Part shown: positions 1 through 9,091 of the stretch, piece by piece
Layout of the letters: each line of letters begins with the position of its first letter
Position numbering within the stretch: the stretch's first letter is position 1
Origin: Pseudoalteromonas sp. A25
GTDB taxonomy: Bacteria; Pseudomonadota; Gammaproteobacteria; Enterobacterales; Alteromonadaceae
DNA: 64,000 nucleotides
Assembly (NCBI RefSeq): GCF_009176705.1
Contig: NZ_AP021846.1
Location: 652,001-716,000, forward strand
Direction of reading: 5' to 3'
Translations under genes and position numbers: made by a program
Notes under the pieces: model-generated
What the model saw: only the letters and a program-made list of their open reading frames with translations
Databases searched by the model: none
Told to the model about the DNA's origin: nothing

Positions 1-570
1 TTTAAAAATTTATGTGAACGATTAGATGCCGCAGGCGTCAAATACCGCGTTAATGAAAAGCTGGTTCGTGGCTTAGATTATTATAATCGCACTGTTTTTG
101 AGTGGGTGACCGATAGTCTTGGTGCACAAGGTACAGTGTGTGCTGGTGGTCGTTACGATGGCTTGGTAGAGCAATTAGGCGGTAAAGGTACGCCCGCAGT
201 CGGTTTTGCGATGGGCCTCGAACGTTTGGTACTCATGTTACAAGAGCTTGAATGTGTAGGCTCTCTTCGTCGTAATGCAGACGTTTACGTTGCTGCCATG
301 GGGGATAAAGCAAGTATCCAAGCGCCTGTTATCGCAGAACAACTCAGAAATGAAGTCGCTGGTTTGCGTGTTATGGTGCACGCTGGTGGTGGTAATTTTA
401 AGAAACAATTAAAACGCGCAGATAAAAGTGATGCTTTAGTCGCTTTGATCCTTGGCGAGGATGAGCTTGCACAAGGCAAAGTAACCGTTAAGTATCTGCG
501 AGAACAAAAAGAACAGATCACAGTGGCTTTGGGTGAGGTTAAAACTTTACTGCAAGCGCTGGTAGCATAA
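1..570 (+). CDS. hisS: Histidyl-tRNA synthetase, C-terminal part (5' end outside window)
   Basis: Class II aminoacyl-tRNA synthetase that charges tRNA-His in the cytoplasm. The reading frame is open from base 1, so the gene starts upstream of the window; about 189 C-terminal residues are present. The HisRS signature around [15 protein letters not shown] and the glycine-rich AGGRYDGL stretch (motif region of the catalytic core) are visible. Next comes the class II motif 3 segment GFAMGLERL, and then the anticodon-binding domain. The first ATG inside the window (106) is internal to the catalytic domain and is not the start. yfgM follows after 9 nt, the usual gammaproteobacterial hisS-yfgM-bamB-der order. 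Confidence 0.97.
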   Translation, partial: FKNLCERLDAAGVKYRVNEKLVRGLDYYNRTVFEWVTDSLGAQGTVCAGGRYDGLVEQLGGKGTPAVGFAMGLERLVLMLQELECVGSLRRNADVYVAAMGDKASIQAPVIAEQLRNEVAGLRVMVHAGGGNFKKQLKRADKSDALVALILGEDELAQGKVTVKYLREQKEQITVALGEVKTLLQALVA

Positions 571-579
571 GAGGTTATA

Positions 580-1200
580 ATGGAAATTTACTCAACAGAA
601 GAACAACAAGCCGAGGCAATAAAACGATTTTTCCGTGAAAATGGAGTGTCTTTAGCGTTGGGCATTATTATTGGCTTAGGTGGTTTATACGGTTGGAAAG
701 CTTACAATCAAAGTCAAATCGATAACGCGGAAGCAGCTTCTAATGCGTATAACCAATTTGTTGAAAGTGATGATGTATTAGCTGCAAGCGACAGTTTTGT
801 AAAAGAAAATGCAGATTCTAACTATGCTGTACTAGCAGCATTTGTAGCGGCTAAAGAAGCGGCTGACAAGCAACAGTTAGATGTTGCTGCGCAAAAGCTT
901 CAGTGGGCCGCTGAGAATGTACAAAGTTTAGAGCTAAAAGCCACAGCATTAACGCGACTAGCACGTGTACAGCTTGCTCAACAACAATTTGATGCAGCAT
1001 TGGCGACATTGGACAAACCAATGCCTGAGAGCTTTAAAGCGCAAATTTCAGAGATCAAAGGTGATGTATTCTTAGCCCAAGGCAATAAAGAAATGGCCAA
1101 GTCGCAGTATCAAGCCGCTCTTGATGCCTCGACGGAAGGCGCAAATACTCTGCTTAAAATTAAGTTAGATGACTTAGCTTCAGCACAGCCTGCAGCATAG
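580..1200 (+). CDS. yfgM: YfgM family protein, ancillary SecYEG translocon subunit
   Basis: 206 residues. There is a cytoplasmic N-terminus, a single membrane anchor at about residues 23-42 (SLALGIIIGLGGLYGWKAY), and a periplasmic TPR-like helical domain rich in Ala and Gln. In E. coli this family associates with the Sec translocon and the chaperone PpiD. The DUF2133/TPR_21 layout and the position between hisS and bamB support the call. The start has the upstream sequence AAGAGGTTATA, giving a plausible ribosome-binding site. It lies 9 nt after hisS and 8 nt before bamB, so it is very likely cotranscribed. Confidence 0.93.
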   Translation: MEIYSTEEQQAEAIKRFFRENGVSLALGIIIGLGGLYGWKAYNQSQIDNAEAASNAYNQFVESDDVLAASDSFVKENADSNYAVLAAFVAAKEAADKQQLDVAAQKLQWAAENVQSLELKATALTRLARVQLAQQQFDAALATLDKPMPESFKAQISEIKGDVFLAQGNKEMAKSQYQAALDASTEGANTLLKIKLDDLASAQPAA

Positions 1201-1208
1201 GAGTCAGT

Positions 1209-2381
1209 ATGAATAAGCTTAGTATGGCCACCTTGGCGCTTTGCATGGCGTCGCTGTTAGGATGTTCATCTAGTGATGAAGAAGAACTCGTTCTACCAGA
1301 AATCAACAACCAGTTTGAGACACAAGTTGTTTGGCAGGAAAGTGTTGGTGATGGTGTAGAACATTACTTCTCTCGTTTGACACCAACGATTTATAAAGAT
1401 TTCGTGTTTGTGGCAGAGCGTGATGGTTTAGTTAAAGCGCTTAACCTTGAGTCGGGCAAAACGTTATGGCAAACAGATACACGAAAAGCCCCAGCGTTTT
1501 GGCCATGGGAAGATAGTGATAGTGCAAAGCTCTCTGGTGGCATTTTGCAAGCATATGGAAACATTTATATTGGTTCCGAGCACGGCGAAGTCATTGCTTT
1601 AAATAGAGATTCTGGCGAGATAATCTGGCGTAAGAATGTTCCAGGTGAAGCCTTATCATCACCTGCTGCGGGCGACGGCCTGGTGTATGTTAACTTAGGG
1701 TCTGGTAAGTTGCTTGCTCTTCATCCTGATACCGGCGAAGAACGCTGGCGTCATGAGCAAGAAGTACCAGCTTTAACGTTGCGGGGCTTGAGCTCGCCTA
1801 CGGCGGCTAACGGTGGTGTATTATTTGGTGAAGAAAGCGGTAAGTTATCTGTATTGATCGCTGAAAATGGCTATAGTGCCTGGAGTGCAGATGTCGCATT
1901 AGCCAAAGGTTCGTCAGAGTTTGAACGTTTAGTTGATGTAGATACAAAGCCTGTTGTTAGCGGCGCAATGGCTTATGCAATAGGCTATAATGGTAATTTA
2001 GCAGCCGTTGATGTGCGCAGCGGAAATGTTGTTTGGAAAAGAGAATACAGCAGTTACCGAGACCTAAGCTTGGATCTAAACGTACTTTACTTAGTGGATA
2101 GTAATGGCGTTATTTATGCTTTGGATAAAGACTCAGGCATTGAACGTTGGAGTCAGCCTGCACTGAGAGGTTGGTACTTAACGGCACCAACTGTTGCTGG
2201 TAACTATGTTGCGGTGGGTGATCAAGAAGGTAATTTGCATTGGCTAGATAAGCAAACAGGTCAATTGGTTGCTCGTGAATCATTTGATAGCTCAGGTTTT
2301 TTTGTAGAGCCTGTTGTAGCTGATGATAAATTGATTGTTTACACCCGCAATGGTGAAGTTAGCGCAGTAAAAATTCCATAA
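1209..2381 (+). CDS. bamB: Outer membrane assembly lipoprotein BamB
   Basis: 390 residues; usual length for BamB. A lipoprotein signal peptide ends in the lipobox LLGC at about residues 16-19, followed by SSSDEEE. The rest is an eight-bladed PQQ-like beta-propeller with repeated blade motifs of the type ALN-SG-IWR/LWQ (for example LNLESGKTLWQ, LNRDSGEIIWR, LHPDTGEERWR). The family scaffolds the BAM complex that folds beta-barrel proteins into the outer membrane. It is the third gene of the hisS-yfgM-bamB group and is followed by a strong hairpin terminator before der. Confidence 0.96.
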   Translation: MNKLSMATLALCMASLLGCSSSDEEELVLPEINNQFETQVVWQESVGDGVEHYFSRLTPTIYKDFVFVAERDGLVKALNLESGKTLWQTDTRKAPAFWPWEDSDSAKLSGGILQAYGNIYIGSEHGEVIALNRDSGEIIWRKNVPGEALSSPAAGDGLVYVNLGSGKLLALHPDTGEERWRHEQEVPALTLRGLSSPTAANGGVLFGEESGKLSVLIAENGYSAWSADVALAKGSSEFERLVDVDTKPVVSGAMAYAIGYNGNLAAVDVRSGNVVWKREYSSYRDLSLDLNVLYLVDSNGVIYALDKDSGIERWSQPALRGWYLTAPTVAGNYVAVGDQEGNLHWLDKQTGQLVARESFDSSGFFVEPVVADDKLIVYTRNGEVSAVKIP

Positions 2382-2405
2382 CACTTAATGTTAGTTAAGT
2401 ATGTT

Positions 2406-2432
2406 AAGGCTTCGCTTTGCGAAGCCTTTTGT
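2406..2432 (+). terminator. Rho-independent terminator after bamB
   Basis: Perfect 10-bp inverted repeat AAGGCTTCGC / GCGAAGCCTT (2406-2415 and 2419-2428) with a 3-nt loop, followed by a T-rich run. It sits 24 nt after the bamB stop and 22 nt before der, so der probably has its own promoter or depends on readthrough. Confidence 0.85.
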
Positions 2433-2453
2433 TGTTTATTAAAGAGGTAGTCT

Positions 2454-3929
2454 ATGCTTCCGGTGATCGCTCTTGTTGGGCGACCTAATGTGGGTAAATC
2501 CACGCTGTTTAACCGCTTAACGCGTACTCGAGATGCTTTGGTGGCAGATTTTCCTGGTCTTACGCGTGATCGTAAATATGGCCAAGCTAGTTATGATGGT
2601 TACGAGTTTATCGTGGTCGATACAGGTGGTATTGACGGCTCTGAAGAAGGGATTGAAACAGAAATGGCCGAACAGTCGCTACTGGCGATTGAAGAGGCTG
2701 ATATTGTGCTGTTCTTGGTAGATGCACGTGCAGGTATGAATGCCGCTGATCAGGCAATTGCACAGCACTTACGTAAACAACAAAAAAAATGCTTTTTGGT
2801 GGCCAATAAAACCGATGGTATTGATGCTGACTCAAATTGTGCTGAATTTTATCAATTAGCACTTGGCGAGGTTTATCAAATTGCTGCCGCTCATGGTCGG
2901 GGCGTAACGCAATTATTAGACGTAACATTACAACCTGTTATTGCTGAATTAGCTGAACAGGAAGATGAGTTAGAGCAAGATGACGCTCATCTGGCTGAAC
3001 TTTACCTTGAAGGTGAAGAAGGCGCTGATGAAGATGGTAAGTCGGCGTTTGAAGACAAGCCAATTAAATTAGCCATTATAGGTCGCCCAAATGTAGGTAA
3101 ATCAACATTGACTAACCGAATTTTGGGTGAGGAGCGTGTCATTGTCTACGATATGCCTGGTACAACGAGAGACTCTATTTACATTCCTATGACTCGTAAT
3201 GAGCGTGAGTATGTTCTTATCGACACAGCTGGTGTGCGTAAGCGCAAAAAGGTAAGTGATGTAGTTGAAAAGTTCTCTGTGATCAAAACCCTAAAAGCAA
3301 TTGAAGATGCTAACGTGGTGTTATTAGTGGTTGATGCGCGAGACGGGATCTCAGATCAAGATTTAAGCTTGCTTGGTTTTGCTTTGAACTCTGGTCGCTC
3401 TTTAGTTATTGCTGTTAATAAATGGGACGGGTTAGACGATTATGTAAAAGAGCGCATAAAGTCTGAACTAGACCGTCGATTAGGGTTTATCGATTTTGCA
3501 CGCTTGCATTTTATTTCGGCGCTTCATGGTACTGGCGTAGGGCATTTATTTGAATCTGTTGATGAAGCCTATGAATCTGCAACAAAACGGATCAGTACTG
3601 CGATGTTGCGTAGGATCATGGATATGGCGCAAGCAGATCACCAACCACCATTGGTACGAGGCCGACGCGTTAAGCTAAAATATGCACATGCGGGGGGATA
3701 TAACCCACCAAGGATCGTTATTCACGGTAACCAAGTACATGATTTACCTGATAGCTACAAGCGCTATTTGATGAACTATTATCGTAAAGCATTAAATATC
3801 ATGGGTACACCGATTAAGATTGAATTCCGTGAAGGGGACAACCCTTATGCTGGACGTACAAATAAGATGACCTTATCGCAAAAGCGTAAGTTAAGAGCGT
3901 TTAGTAAAGAAAACCGTAACAAATCTTAG
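2454..3929 (+). CDS. der: Ribosome-associated GTPase Der (EngA), double G domain
   Basis: 491 residues. Two tandem GTPase domains are visible. G1 of domain 1 is GRPNVGKST near residue 9, with DTGG and NKTD. G1 of domain 2 is GRPNVGKST near residue 209, with DTAG and NKWD. An acidic linker ([12 protein letters not shown]... DEDG) separates them, and a C-terminal KH-like domain ends in a basic tail. Der acts in 50S subunit maturation and is essential in most bacteria. The start ATG at 2454 has AAAGAGGTAG upstream as ribosome-binding site. It is followed by its own terminator. Confidence 0.97.
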   Translation: MLPVIALVGRPNVGKSTLFNRLTRTRDALVADFPGLTRDRKYGQASYDGYEFIVVDTGGIDGSEEGIETEMAEQSLLAIEEADIVLFLVDARAGMNAADQAIAQHLRKQQKKCFLVANKTDGIDADSNCAEFYQLALGEVYQIAAAHGRGVTQLLDVTLQPVIAELAEQEDELEQDDAHLAELYLEGEEGADEDGKSAFEDKPIKLAIIGRPNVGKSTLTNRILGEERVIVYDMPGTTRDSIYIPMTRNEREYVLIDTAGVRKRKKVSDVVEKFSVIKTLKAIEDANVVLLVVDARDGISDQDLSLLGFALNSGRSLVIAVNKWDGLDDYVKERIKSELDRRLGFIDFARLHFISALHGTGVGHLFESVDEAYESATKRISTAMLRRIMDMAQADHQPPLVRGRRVKLKYAHAGGYNPPRIVIHGNQVHDLPDSYKRYLMNYYRKALNIMGTPIKIEFREGDNPYAGRTNKMTLSQKRKLRAFSKENRNKS

Positions 3930-3967
3930 CGCGATTAGCGCAAACGCTATCGACTTAACATTGTCTG

Positions 3968-3997
3968 ATCCGCAAACTTTGCAGTTTGCGGATTTTT
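3968..3997 (+). terminator. Rho-independent terminator after der
   Basis: Stem ATCCGCAAACT / AGTTTGCGGAT around loop TTGC, followed directly by TTTTT. It lies about 40 nt downstream of the der stop. A short open frame that crosses it is not credible as a gene. Confidence 0.85.
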
Positions 3998-4151
3998 TAT
4001 ATTTATCACAGCAATACTTATGTCTTTTTCATAATAACAAGCACGAGTTGGTTGTAATTTGCCCATGTTTAATTTTATGCTTAATGAGTGAGAATAGTGA
4101 ACAAAGACTATTCAGCATGACTTTGGCTGATATTATTTTAAGTGGTTAAAA

Positions 4152-4541
4152 ATGCGTTTTGCAAAAACTGTGATCTATGTTGACAACGTTGAGGAAGTAC
4201 TCGACTTTTATTATCAAGCATTTGGGTTGAGTACGCTCAATTTGACTGAATCAGGAGATTATGGCGAGTTAGACAGTGGAGAAGTTATTCTTGCTTTTGC
4301 TAGCCACCCTTTAGCACAGGCGCAATTTAAACAAAGCTATATTCGTGCACAGCCCAAACAACCCGCATTGGGGTTTGAGCTCACTATATACTGTGAAAAT
4401 GTAAGTGAAAGTTACGATAGAGCGGTGATTGCTGGAGCTGAACCTTTAATGCCTCCAACAACAAAGGGAATAAGCGCGCAAGCTTATGTACGCGCTATTG
4501 AGGGCACCTTAATTGCATTAGTCAACGAGTGCGCGGGCTAA
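4152..4541 (+). CDS. VOC (glyoxalase/bleomycin resistance/dioxygenase fold) family protein
   Basis: 129 residues with one vicinal-oxygen-chelate fold, as two beta-alpha-beta-beta-beta halves. Typical opening is AKTVIYVDNVEEVLDFYYQAFGL, then a second half around LGFELTIYCENVSESYDRAVIAGA. The family includes metal enzymes and antibiotic-binding proteins; the substrate cannot be told from sequence. The 3' end overlaps the convergent DUF2750 gene by 24 nt. No strong ribosome-binding site is visible (AAGTGGTTAAAA upstream). Function unassigned beyond the fold. Confidence 0.8.
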   Translation: MRFAKTVIYVDNVEEVLDFYYQAFGLSTLNLTESGDYGELDSGEVILAFASHPLAQAQFKQSYIRAQPKQPALGFELTIYCENVSESYDRAVIAGAEPLMPPTTKGISAQAYVRAIEGTLIALVNECAG

Positions 4542-4868
4542 CCCTACAGGCTCTATTTCAACGCATACATTGTCATCATTCCAATTCAGACCAAACAGCG
4601 CTTGATCTTCGTTTAAGTCTTCAACCCATTCATCTAAAAACTCATCAAGAGAGATTGCCACTGGTGAATAGTCTTGCCATTCATCTTTACATTGGGCTTG
4701 CGCTTTTTGCTCGCTATCCCAAATGAGTAGTACGTCAGTCTCTTCAAATTGGTTGGACTCACAAACGACGACGCCACCGTCTTCAGCGCCTAGCGCCCAT
4801 ATTTGTTGGTTGGTACGAACCTGCTCTACAAAAGTAACTAATTCGGATTCTATTTCAATGTCGCTCAT
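4518..4868 (-). CDS. DUF2750-like small acidic protein
   Basis: 116 residues, strongly acidic. It resembles the DUF2750 family (soluble, about 120 residues), with a central WALGAEDGGVVVCESN segment, then a Trp-containing strand LLIWDSEQ, then an acidic helix ISLDEFLDEWVEDLNED. I chose the start at 4868 because AGAAGGTAAAGG lies just upstream; a longer frame reaching 4946 would run into the end of the preceding gene. Function unknown. It is downstream of the GST-like gene on the same strand, with a 25-nt gap, so probably cotranscribed. Family assignment is from memory and not checked by search. Confidence 0.7.
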   Translation of the reverse strand: MSDIEIESELVTFVEQVRTNQQIWALGAEDGGVVVCESNQFEETDVLLIWDSEQKAQAQCKDEWQDYSPVAISLDEFLDEWVEDLNEDQALFGLNWNDDNVCVEIEPVGLARALVD

Positions 4869-4893
4869 TGCCTTTACCTTCTGTGTGTGACAA

Positions 4894-5472
4894 CTATATT
4901 CTGGGATCTGAATCTGTACTTCCTGGTAAGTTACTGTGTACTTCATAAAAATGCAGTAACGCGGTAAACGAACTTAAATCAGTTAATTTTCTAAATTCAA
5001 TCCAATCTAGCAAGCAGTATAAACTGATCTGCAAATAGTCGCAGTCTAAAAAGTCACTTTTAACACATTGTTCATTTAAGTCTGATAATACAGCTTCAAT
5101 GCGCTCTCTTTGCAAGTTAAAGAACAGTGTATCTGATTGTGTATCAAACCCTGAGCGCTCGCACAGCAGCAGCTCAACCAACGAATCATTGCAGGCGTTT
5201 ATGTTAACAAGTTGGTTTTCTTGCCAGTAAGTCATTTTAGTAAGCTGAAATTTGTCGACTAAATAGCGGTGAATAGCACCTGAATCACAAATGGTGGTTT
5301 GTTCATCAATGAGAAAGGGGATTTTCCTCGCTGGATTGTTGGCAATTAAAGTCGCCTTGTCTTGTTCACTAAAAATATCTAAATGTTGATAATGAACAGT
5401 TAGGTTGTGAAGGGCAGAAAACATTCTAATACGTCTTGCAAATGGAGAGGTATTTGAGCCATATAATTGCAT
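4894..5472 (-). CDS. Glutathione S-transferase family protein
   Basis: 192 residues. The N-terminal thioredoxin-like domain carries SNTSPFARRIRMFSALHNL (active-site Ser region), the cis-Pro segment ARKIPFLID and the glutathione-contacting CDSGAIHRYL. The C-terminal part is all-helical but divergent. Such proteins usually act in detoxification or as reductases; the substrate is not predictable. It starts 23 nt upstream of a minus-strand terminator that belongs to the upstream ppiC gene. Confidence 0.85.
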   Translation of the reverse strand: MQLYGSNTSPFARRIRMFSALHNLTVHYQHLDIFSEQDKATLIANNPARKIPFLIDEQTTICDSGAIHRYLVDKFQLTKMTYWQENQLVNINACNDSLVELLLCERSGFDTQSDTLFFNLQRERIEAVLSDLNEQCVKSDFLDCDYLQISLYCLLDWIEFRKLTDLSSFTALLHFYEVHSNLPGSTDSDPRI

Positions 5473-5489
5473 ATAGATCCCTTTTTATA

Positions 5490-5515
5490 AAAAAGGCCGC
5501 ATGAAGCGGCCTAAA
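5490..5515 (-). terminator. Rho-independent terminator after ppiC (minus strand)
   Basis: Stem GGCCGC / GCGGCC (5495-5500 and 5506-5511) with a 5-nt loop. On the minus strand it is followed by a T run (complement of AAAAA at 5490-5494). It lies 16 nt past the ppiC stop. Confidence 0.8.
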
Positions 5516-5530
5516 AACTAAAAATACAAT

Positions 5531-5812
5531 TTACTCTGAGCGACTGGTAACTTCAAGCAGATGATAGCCAAACTGCGTTTGCACAGGGCCTTGAACCTCG
5601 TTGATAGGGGCAGAAAACACGACTTTGTCAAATTCAGGTACCATCATACCGGGCCCAAATTCACCCAGTGCACCACCGTCTTGCCCAGATGGACAGCTCG
5701 AATATTGTTTTGCAAGTTCTGCAAAATCCTCACCTGCAGCAATTCTTGATTTTAAATCTAAGCACTCAGCCTCGCTCTCAACTAAAATGTGTCTTGCACT
5801 TGCAACTGTCAT
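5531..5812 (-). CDS. ppiC: Peptidyl-prolyl cis-trans isomerase, parvulin type (PpiC)
   Basis: 93 residues, a stand-alone parvulin domain the size of E. coli PpiC. It shows the family motifs ASARHILVESE at the N-terminus, SSCPSGQDGGALGEFGPGMMVPEFDKVVF in the middle, and TQFGYHLLEV at the end. No signal peptide, so it is cytoplasmic. It catalyses isomerisation of Xaa-Pro bonds. A ribosome-binding site TGGAGAGC precedes the ATG. Single-gene unit with its own terminator. Confidence 0.93.
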   Translation of the reverse strand: MTVASARHILVESEAECLDLKSRIAAGEDFAELAKQYSSCPSGQDGGALGEFGPGMMVPEFDKVVFSAPINEVQGPVQTQFGYHLLEVTSRSE

Positions 5813-5891
5813 ATGCTCTCCATAATGGCTTGTGTTTGTTTTTTTCTCAGTCTTTATTCTAATACAAGAATGTCAAAAACTCACTATTTGC

Positions 5892-6434
5892 TTACAAAGC
5901 TTTTTCAATTGCTGTGGTTAGCTCTTCTGATAGTGGTTTGGTCCGACTATTAAAGCGTGTGACCTGCGTTCTATCCGCAGAGACTAAATATTTGTAGAAG
6001 TTCCAGTTTGGCGAGCTCGTTTGCTTATTTAAGTGTTTAAAAATGGGGTTGGCGTCATCGCCCCTCACCGCTGATGTAGCAAGCATGTTAAATGTGACAC
6101 CGTAGTTTATAAAGCATACTTTTGCGGTTTCTTTTTCACTATCTTCTTCTTGAAAAAAATCATCAGACGGAAAGCCCAATACCACTAACCCTTTATCCTT
6201 ATACTGTTGATGCAACTTTTCAAGACCTTCGAATTGGCCAGTAAAACCACAGTTACTTGCAGTGTTAACTATCAGTAGTGGTTTGCCTTTGAACTGGCAC
6301 AAATTGATGGTGTCGTCAGAGCGAAGTTTGCGCAGTTCCACATTGGTAAAATCATCACACTGTTGAGCGTAAGCGAAACCGCTCAGAGTAAGGCCTGCGA
6401 ACAATATGGCCTTGGTTACAGTTTTTTTAATCAT
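5892..6434 (-). CDS. Glutathione peroxidase family protein with signal peptide (Cys type)
   Basis: 180 residues. A Sec signal peptide (residues 1-23, cut after AYA) predicts periplasmic location. The peroxidase motif is NTASNCGFTGQ with Cys at residue 62, so this is a cysteine enzyme and not a selenoprotein. The second motif GFPSDDF replaces the common GFPCNQF, so the usual resolving Cys there is absent. The WNFYKYLV motif with the catalytic-tetrad Trp is present near the C-terminus. It reduces hydroperoxides; the thiol donor (thioredoxin or glutathione) is not shown by the sequence. The ribosome-binding site AGAGGGAAAG is visible on the minus strand. Confidence 0.9.
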   Translation of the reverse strand: MIKKTVTKAILFAGLTLSGFAYAQQCDDFTNVELRKLRSDDTINLCQFKGKPLLIVNTASNCGFTGQFEGLEKLHQQYKDKGLVVLGFPSDDFFQEEDSEKETAKVCFINYGVTFNMLATSAVRGDDANPIFKHLNKQTSSPNWNFYKYLVSADRTQVTRFNSRTKPLSEELTTAIEKAL

Positions 6435-6509
6435 CGGCTCTTTCCCTCTAAGATAATAATCTTCTATGATACGCCATTACATTCAAATGCGATCAAACAT
6501 TTACTGAGC

Positions 6510-7001
6510 ATGACAATAAGAATAGCTGAAATTGACGACCTTCAAAGTATCACAGATATATATAACGAAACGATTGCAAGTAGAATGGTCACCGCAGACA
6601 CCGAGCCGCTTACGGTAGAGCAGCGCATGGAGTGGTTTAGTAGCCATAATTCGGACAGGCCGTTATTCGTATATGAAGCTAAAGGCCGTGTCGTGGCGTG
6701 GCTTAGTTTTAAGTCATTTTATGGACGTCCGGCCTATTCTCAAACCTGCGAAATTAGCATTTATATTTCAACACAGGCAAGAGGACAAGGACTGGGACAG
6801 CAATTGTTGGAATTTGCACAAGTGCACGCACAGGTAATAAAAGTGTCTACCCTAGTTGGGTTTATTTTTAGTCACAATATACCCAGCTTAAAGTTATTTA
6901 AGCGCCATGGTTTTGAAAGTTGGGGAGAGTTACCTGATGTCGCAATCATGGATGGTAACCCCTACAGTCTCACCATAGTGGGTAAACATTTGAGAAATTA
7001 A
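6510..7001 (+). CDS. GNAT N-acetyltransferase, phosphinothricin acetyltransferase-like
   Basis: 163 residues beginning MTIRIAEIDDL, the usual start of the Pat/Bar-like GNAT branch. The family motif IYNETIASRMVTADTEP is followed by EISIYIS and the acetyl-CoA pyrophosphate loop ARGQGLGQQLL, then NIPSLKLFKRHGFE. The open frame extends upstream to 6363, but that extension overlaps the divergent peroxidase start and has no conserved sequence, so I place the start at 6510. The ribosome-binding site is weak. Substrate unknown; relatives acetylate methionine sulfoximine or phosphinothricin-like amino acids. Confidence 0.85.
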   Translation: MTIRIAEIDDLQSITDIYNETIASRMVTADTEPLTVEQRMEWFSSHNSDRPLFVYEAKGRVVAWLSFKSFYGRPAYSQTCEISIYISTQARGQGLGQQLLEFAQVHAQVIKVSTLVGFIFSHNIPSLKLFKRHGFESWGELPDVAIMDGNPYSLTIVGKHLRN

Positions 7002-7068
7002 AGCAAGCCAGTTAAACCGAAAAATTCGTCTACACTTGAGGAAGATAGGAGATAGGTTGTGTAGATAG

Positions 7069-9015
7069 ATGACAAACAAGGTTTTGATTGTAGACAGTAA
7101 CAGTGTTCTTGCTATGCGCTTGAAAGTATTGTTCGAGCTGCTGGGCGGTGAAGTTGAGCATATACATTATCGTATGCTAGACCAAATTGAAGACTTAGAG
7201 CGCTATGACGCTATCGCCGTTGCTAATGGAATACCAACCAGCTTCTTAGATTCACTGTCGTCATTAAGACAGCATGAAAAGCTAATTTTGCTTGCCCCCA
7301 AACCCGACAATGCTCAGCAGCTTGCTTTATTTAGCCAGTTTAACAAAGCGCTACCCAATGGCATTGTGGTTTACCCTTTTTTTTCGAATAAAGAAATCAC
7401 GAACCTGCTGGAACGAGTGTTTGAGATCGGAGCCGAAAGCCGACTCGTATTGCCTTCTGTATTACTCGTTGATCACGATTTAGAGCGGTTATCTGAGTTA
7501 GCAACGAGCCTATCCGGAGCTCAACTAAACGTATATACAGCCGATACATGTGTGGTTGGTATGAGTCAAGCACAGCATCAAGCAATCGATTTATTGATTG
7601 CTGCTTATGAACCGCATGATAAATGTGCACTGGACTTGTTTGGGCAAATGAAAGTGCTAAATAATAACTTACGCTGTTTGCTTTACACAGAGAAAGCTGA
7701 CCAAGTAGACATGCTCGAAGCAATACGTTTTGGTGTTGAAGATGTATTAATATGGCCGTTTGATGAAGGAGACTTGCTCAAGGCGCTACACAAACTGTGG
7801 CAAACTGAAATGTTAAAAAGGCATAACCAAGAGCTGGTTGAGCGCTTGCAAGATACGGTTGACGCCCTGATAGAGCGAGATAGTTTGTTGCGAGTGATTT
7901 ATAAACATACACCAGACTCAATTATGTTGTTTAACCGAGATGGCAGTATTATTGAAGGCAATGATGCATGTGTAGAGCTATTTTGCTGCACTCAAGAGCA
8001 AATGCAGTCAAGCTCTATATTTGAGCTTTTTGATCGCGAATCGGTTGAAAACTTAAAGCAGCAAATGCATGAGCTCAAAGGACGGCGCAATTTTGATTGT
8101 GAATTGTTACTTACGCGTAACGATACGATTATACCCTTGATGGGCACGTTCAATGAAATTGACCATCACGGCGAACTGGCTTTCTCTGTTATATTGAAAA
8201 ATGTCGCTCATCTCAAGAAAAAGCAGCAGGTATTAGAAGAAGCAAAAGAGGTACTAGAAGCAGAAGTGCAAGCCAGAACAGCGCAGTTGCAAAAGGCGAA
8301 AGAGGCGGCTGAGGCTGCAAATATTAGTAAATCAGAGTTTCTTGCAAATATGTCTCATGAGCTACGTACTCCCATGCACTCTATTCTTAGCTTCGCCAGA
8401 TTCGGTCTAGATAAGCTGGGCGCAGACGATATTCCATTAGACAAACTAGAAAAATATTTATCGCGCATTGAAACAAGTGGAGAACGCTTGTTGCTGTTAC
8501 TAAATAATTTACTGGATTTATCTAAGCTTGATGCTGGTCGGTTTCCGTTTAACCCCAGTTCTCAAGATTTATGTGCAATTGTCAAGACAGCAATGGATGA
8601 TGTGTCGGGTTCTGCGCTTGCGAAACAGATTAAGCTAAAACTGATTGCAACTCATCAGCCATTGCTAGTTTACTGCGATAGAGAGCAAATAAATCAGGTT
8701 TTTAGGAACTTACTTGGCAATGCGATTAAGTTTAGCCCTGAAAACGGCAAGATACAGGTTGAGGTAGAAGGTTGTCTTGATAAGGTTTGTATCAAAGTAC
8801 GAGATCAAGGTATCGGTATTCCAGAAGAAGAATTGAGTCTTATATTTTCTAAATTTGTACAAAGTTCTACAACCAATAGTGGGGCGGGTGGCACAGGCTT
8901 GGGTTTGGCTATTTGTAAAGAGTTTGTGCTGCTGCACAAAGGGTGCATTTACGCAACCAATAATGATGATGCTGGTGCGACGATCCACATCGAGCTGCCA
9001 CTGGATAAAAAGTAG
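7069..9015 (+). CDS. PAS-containing sensor histidine kinase with two degenerate receiver domains
   Basis: 648 residues, no membrane helix, so cytoplasmic. Order: receiver-like domain 1 (about 1-125), receiver-like domain 2 (about 126-245), coiled linker, PAS domain (about 265-385, VIYKHTPDSIMLFNRDGSIIEGN), coiled coil, HisKA (SEFLANMSHELRTP, phospho-His near residue 431), and HATPase (NLLGNAIKFSPENG N box near 547, DQGIGIP and GTGLGLAI). Both receivers look inactive: domain 1 has AIAVANG where the phospho-Asp strand should be. Domain 2 has LLIAAYEP there and IWPF instead of the Lys-Pro motif. The response regulator 76 nt downstream is the likely partner. Confidence 0.92.
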   Translation: MTNKVLIVDSNSVLAMRLKVLFELLGGEVEHIHYRMLDQIEDLERYDAIAVANGIPTSFLDSLSSLRQHEKLILLAPKPDNAQQLALFSQFNKALPNGIVVYPFFSNKEITNLLERVFEIGAESRLVLPSVLLVDHDLERLSELATSLSGAQLNVYTADTCVVGMSQAQHQAIDLLIAAYEPHDKCALDLFGQMKVLNNNLRCLLYTEKADQVDMLEAIRFGVEDVLIWPFDEGDLLKALHKLWQTEMLKRHNQELVERLQDTVDALIERDSLLRVIYKHTPDSIMLFNRDGSIIEGNDACVELFCCTQEQMQSSSIFELFDRESVENLKQQMHELKGRRNFDCELLLTRNDTIIPLMGTFNEIDHHGELAFSVILKNVAHLKKKQQVLEEAKEVLEAEVQARTAQLQKAKEAAEAANISKSEFLANMSHELRTPMHSILSFARFGLDKLGADDIPLDKLEKYLSRIETSGERLLLLLNNLLDLSKLDAGRFPFNPSSQDLCAIVKTAMDDVSGSALAKQIKLKLIATHQPLLVYCDREQINQVFRNLLGNAIKFSPENGKIQVEVEGCLDKVCIKVRDQGIGIPEEELSLIFSKFVQSSTTNSGAGGTGLGLAICKEFVLLHKGCIYATNNDDAGATIHIELPLDKK

Positions 9016-9091
9016 GGCCTGTGCATTCGCATAAAATAAAAACCACAACTATAAGTATTAAAGACGATGAAATAACACAAGGAATTTATAT

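Noticed and set aside
3961..4149. Short open frame after der
   Set aside because: It runs through the der terminator, has no ribosome-binding site and no recognisable protein features.
5892..6434. Selenocysteine in the glutathione peroxidase
   Set aside because: The active-site codon encodes Cys (TGT/TGC on the minus strand), and no in-frame TGA occurs.
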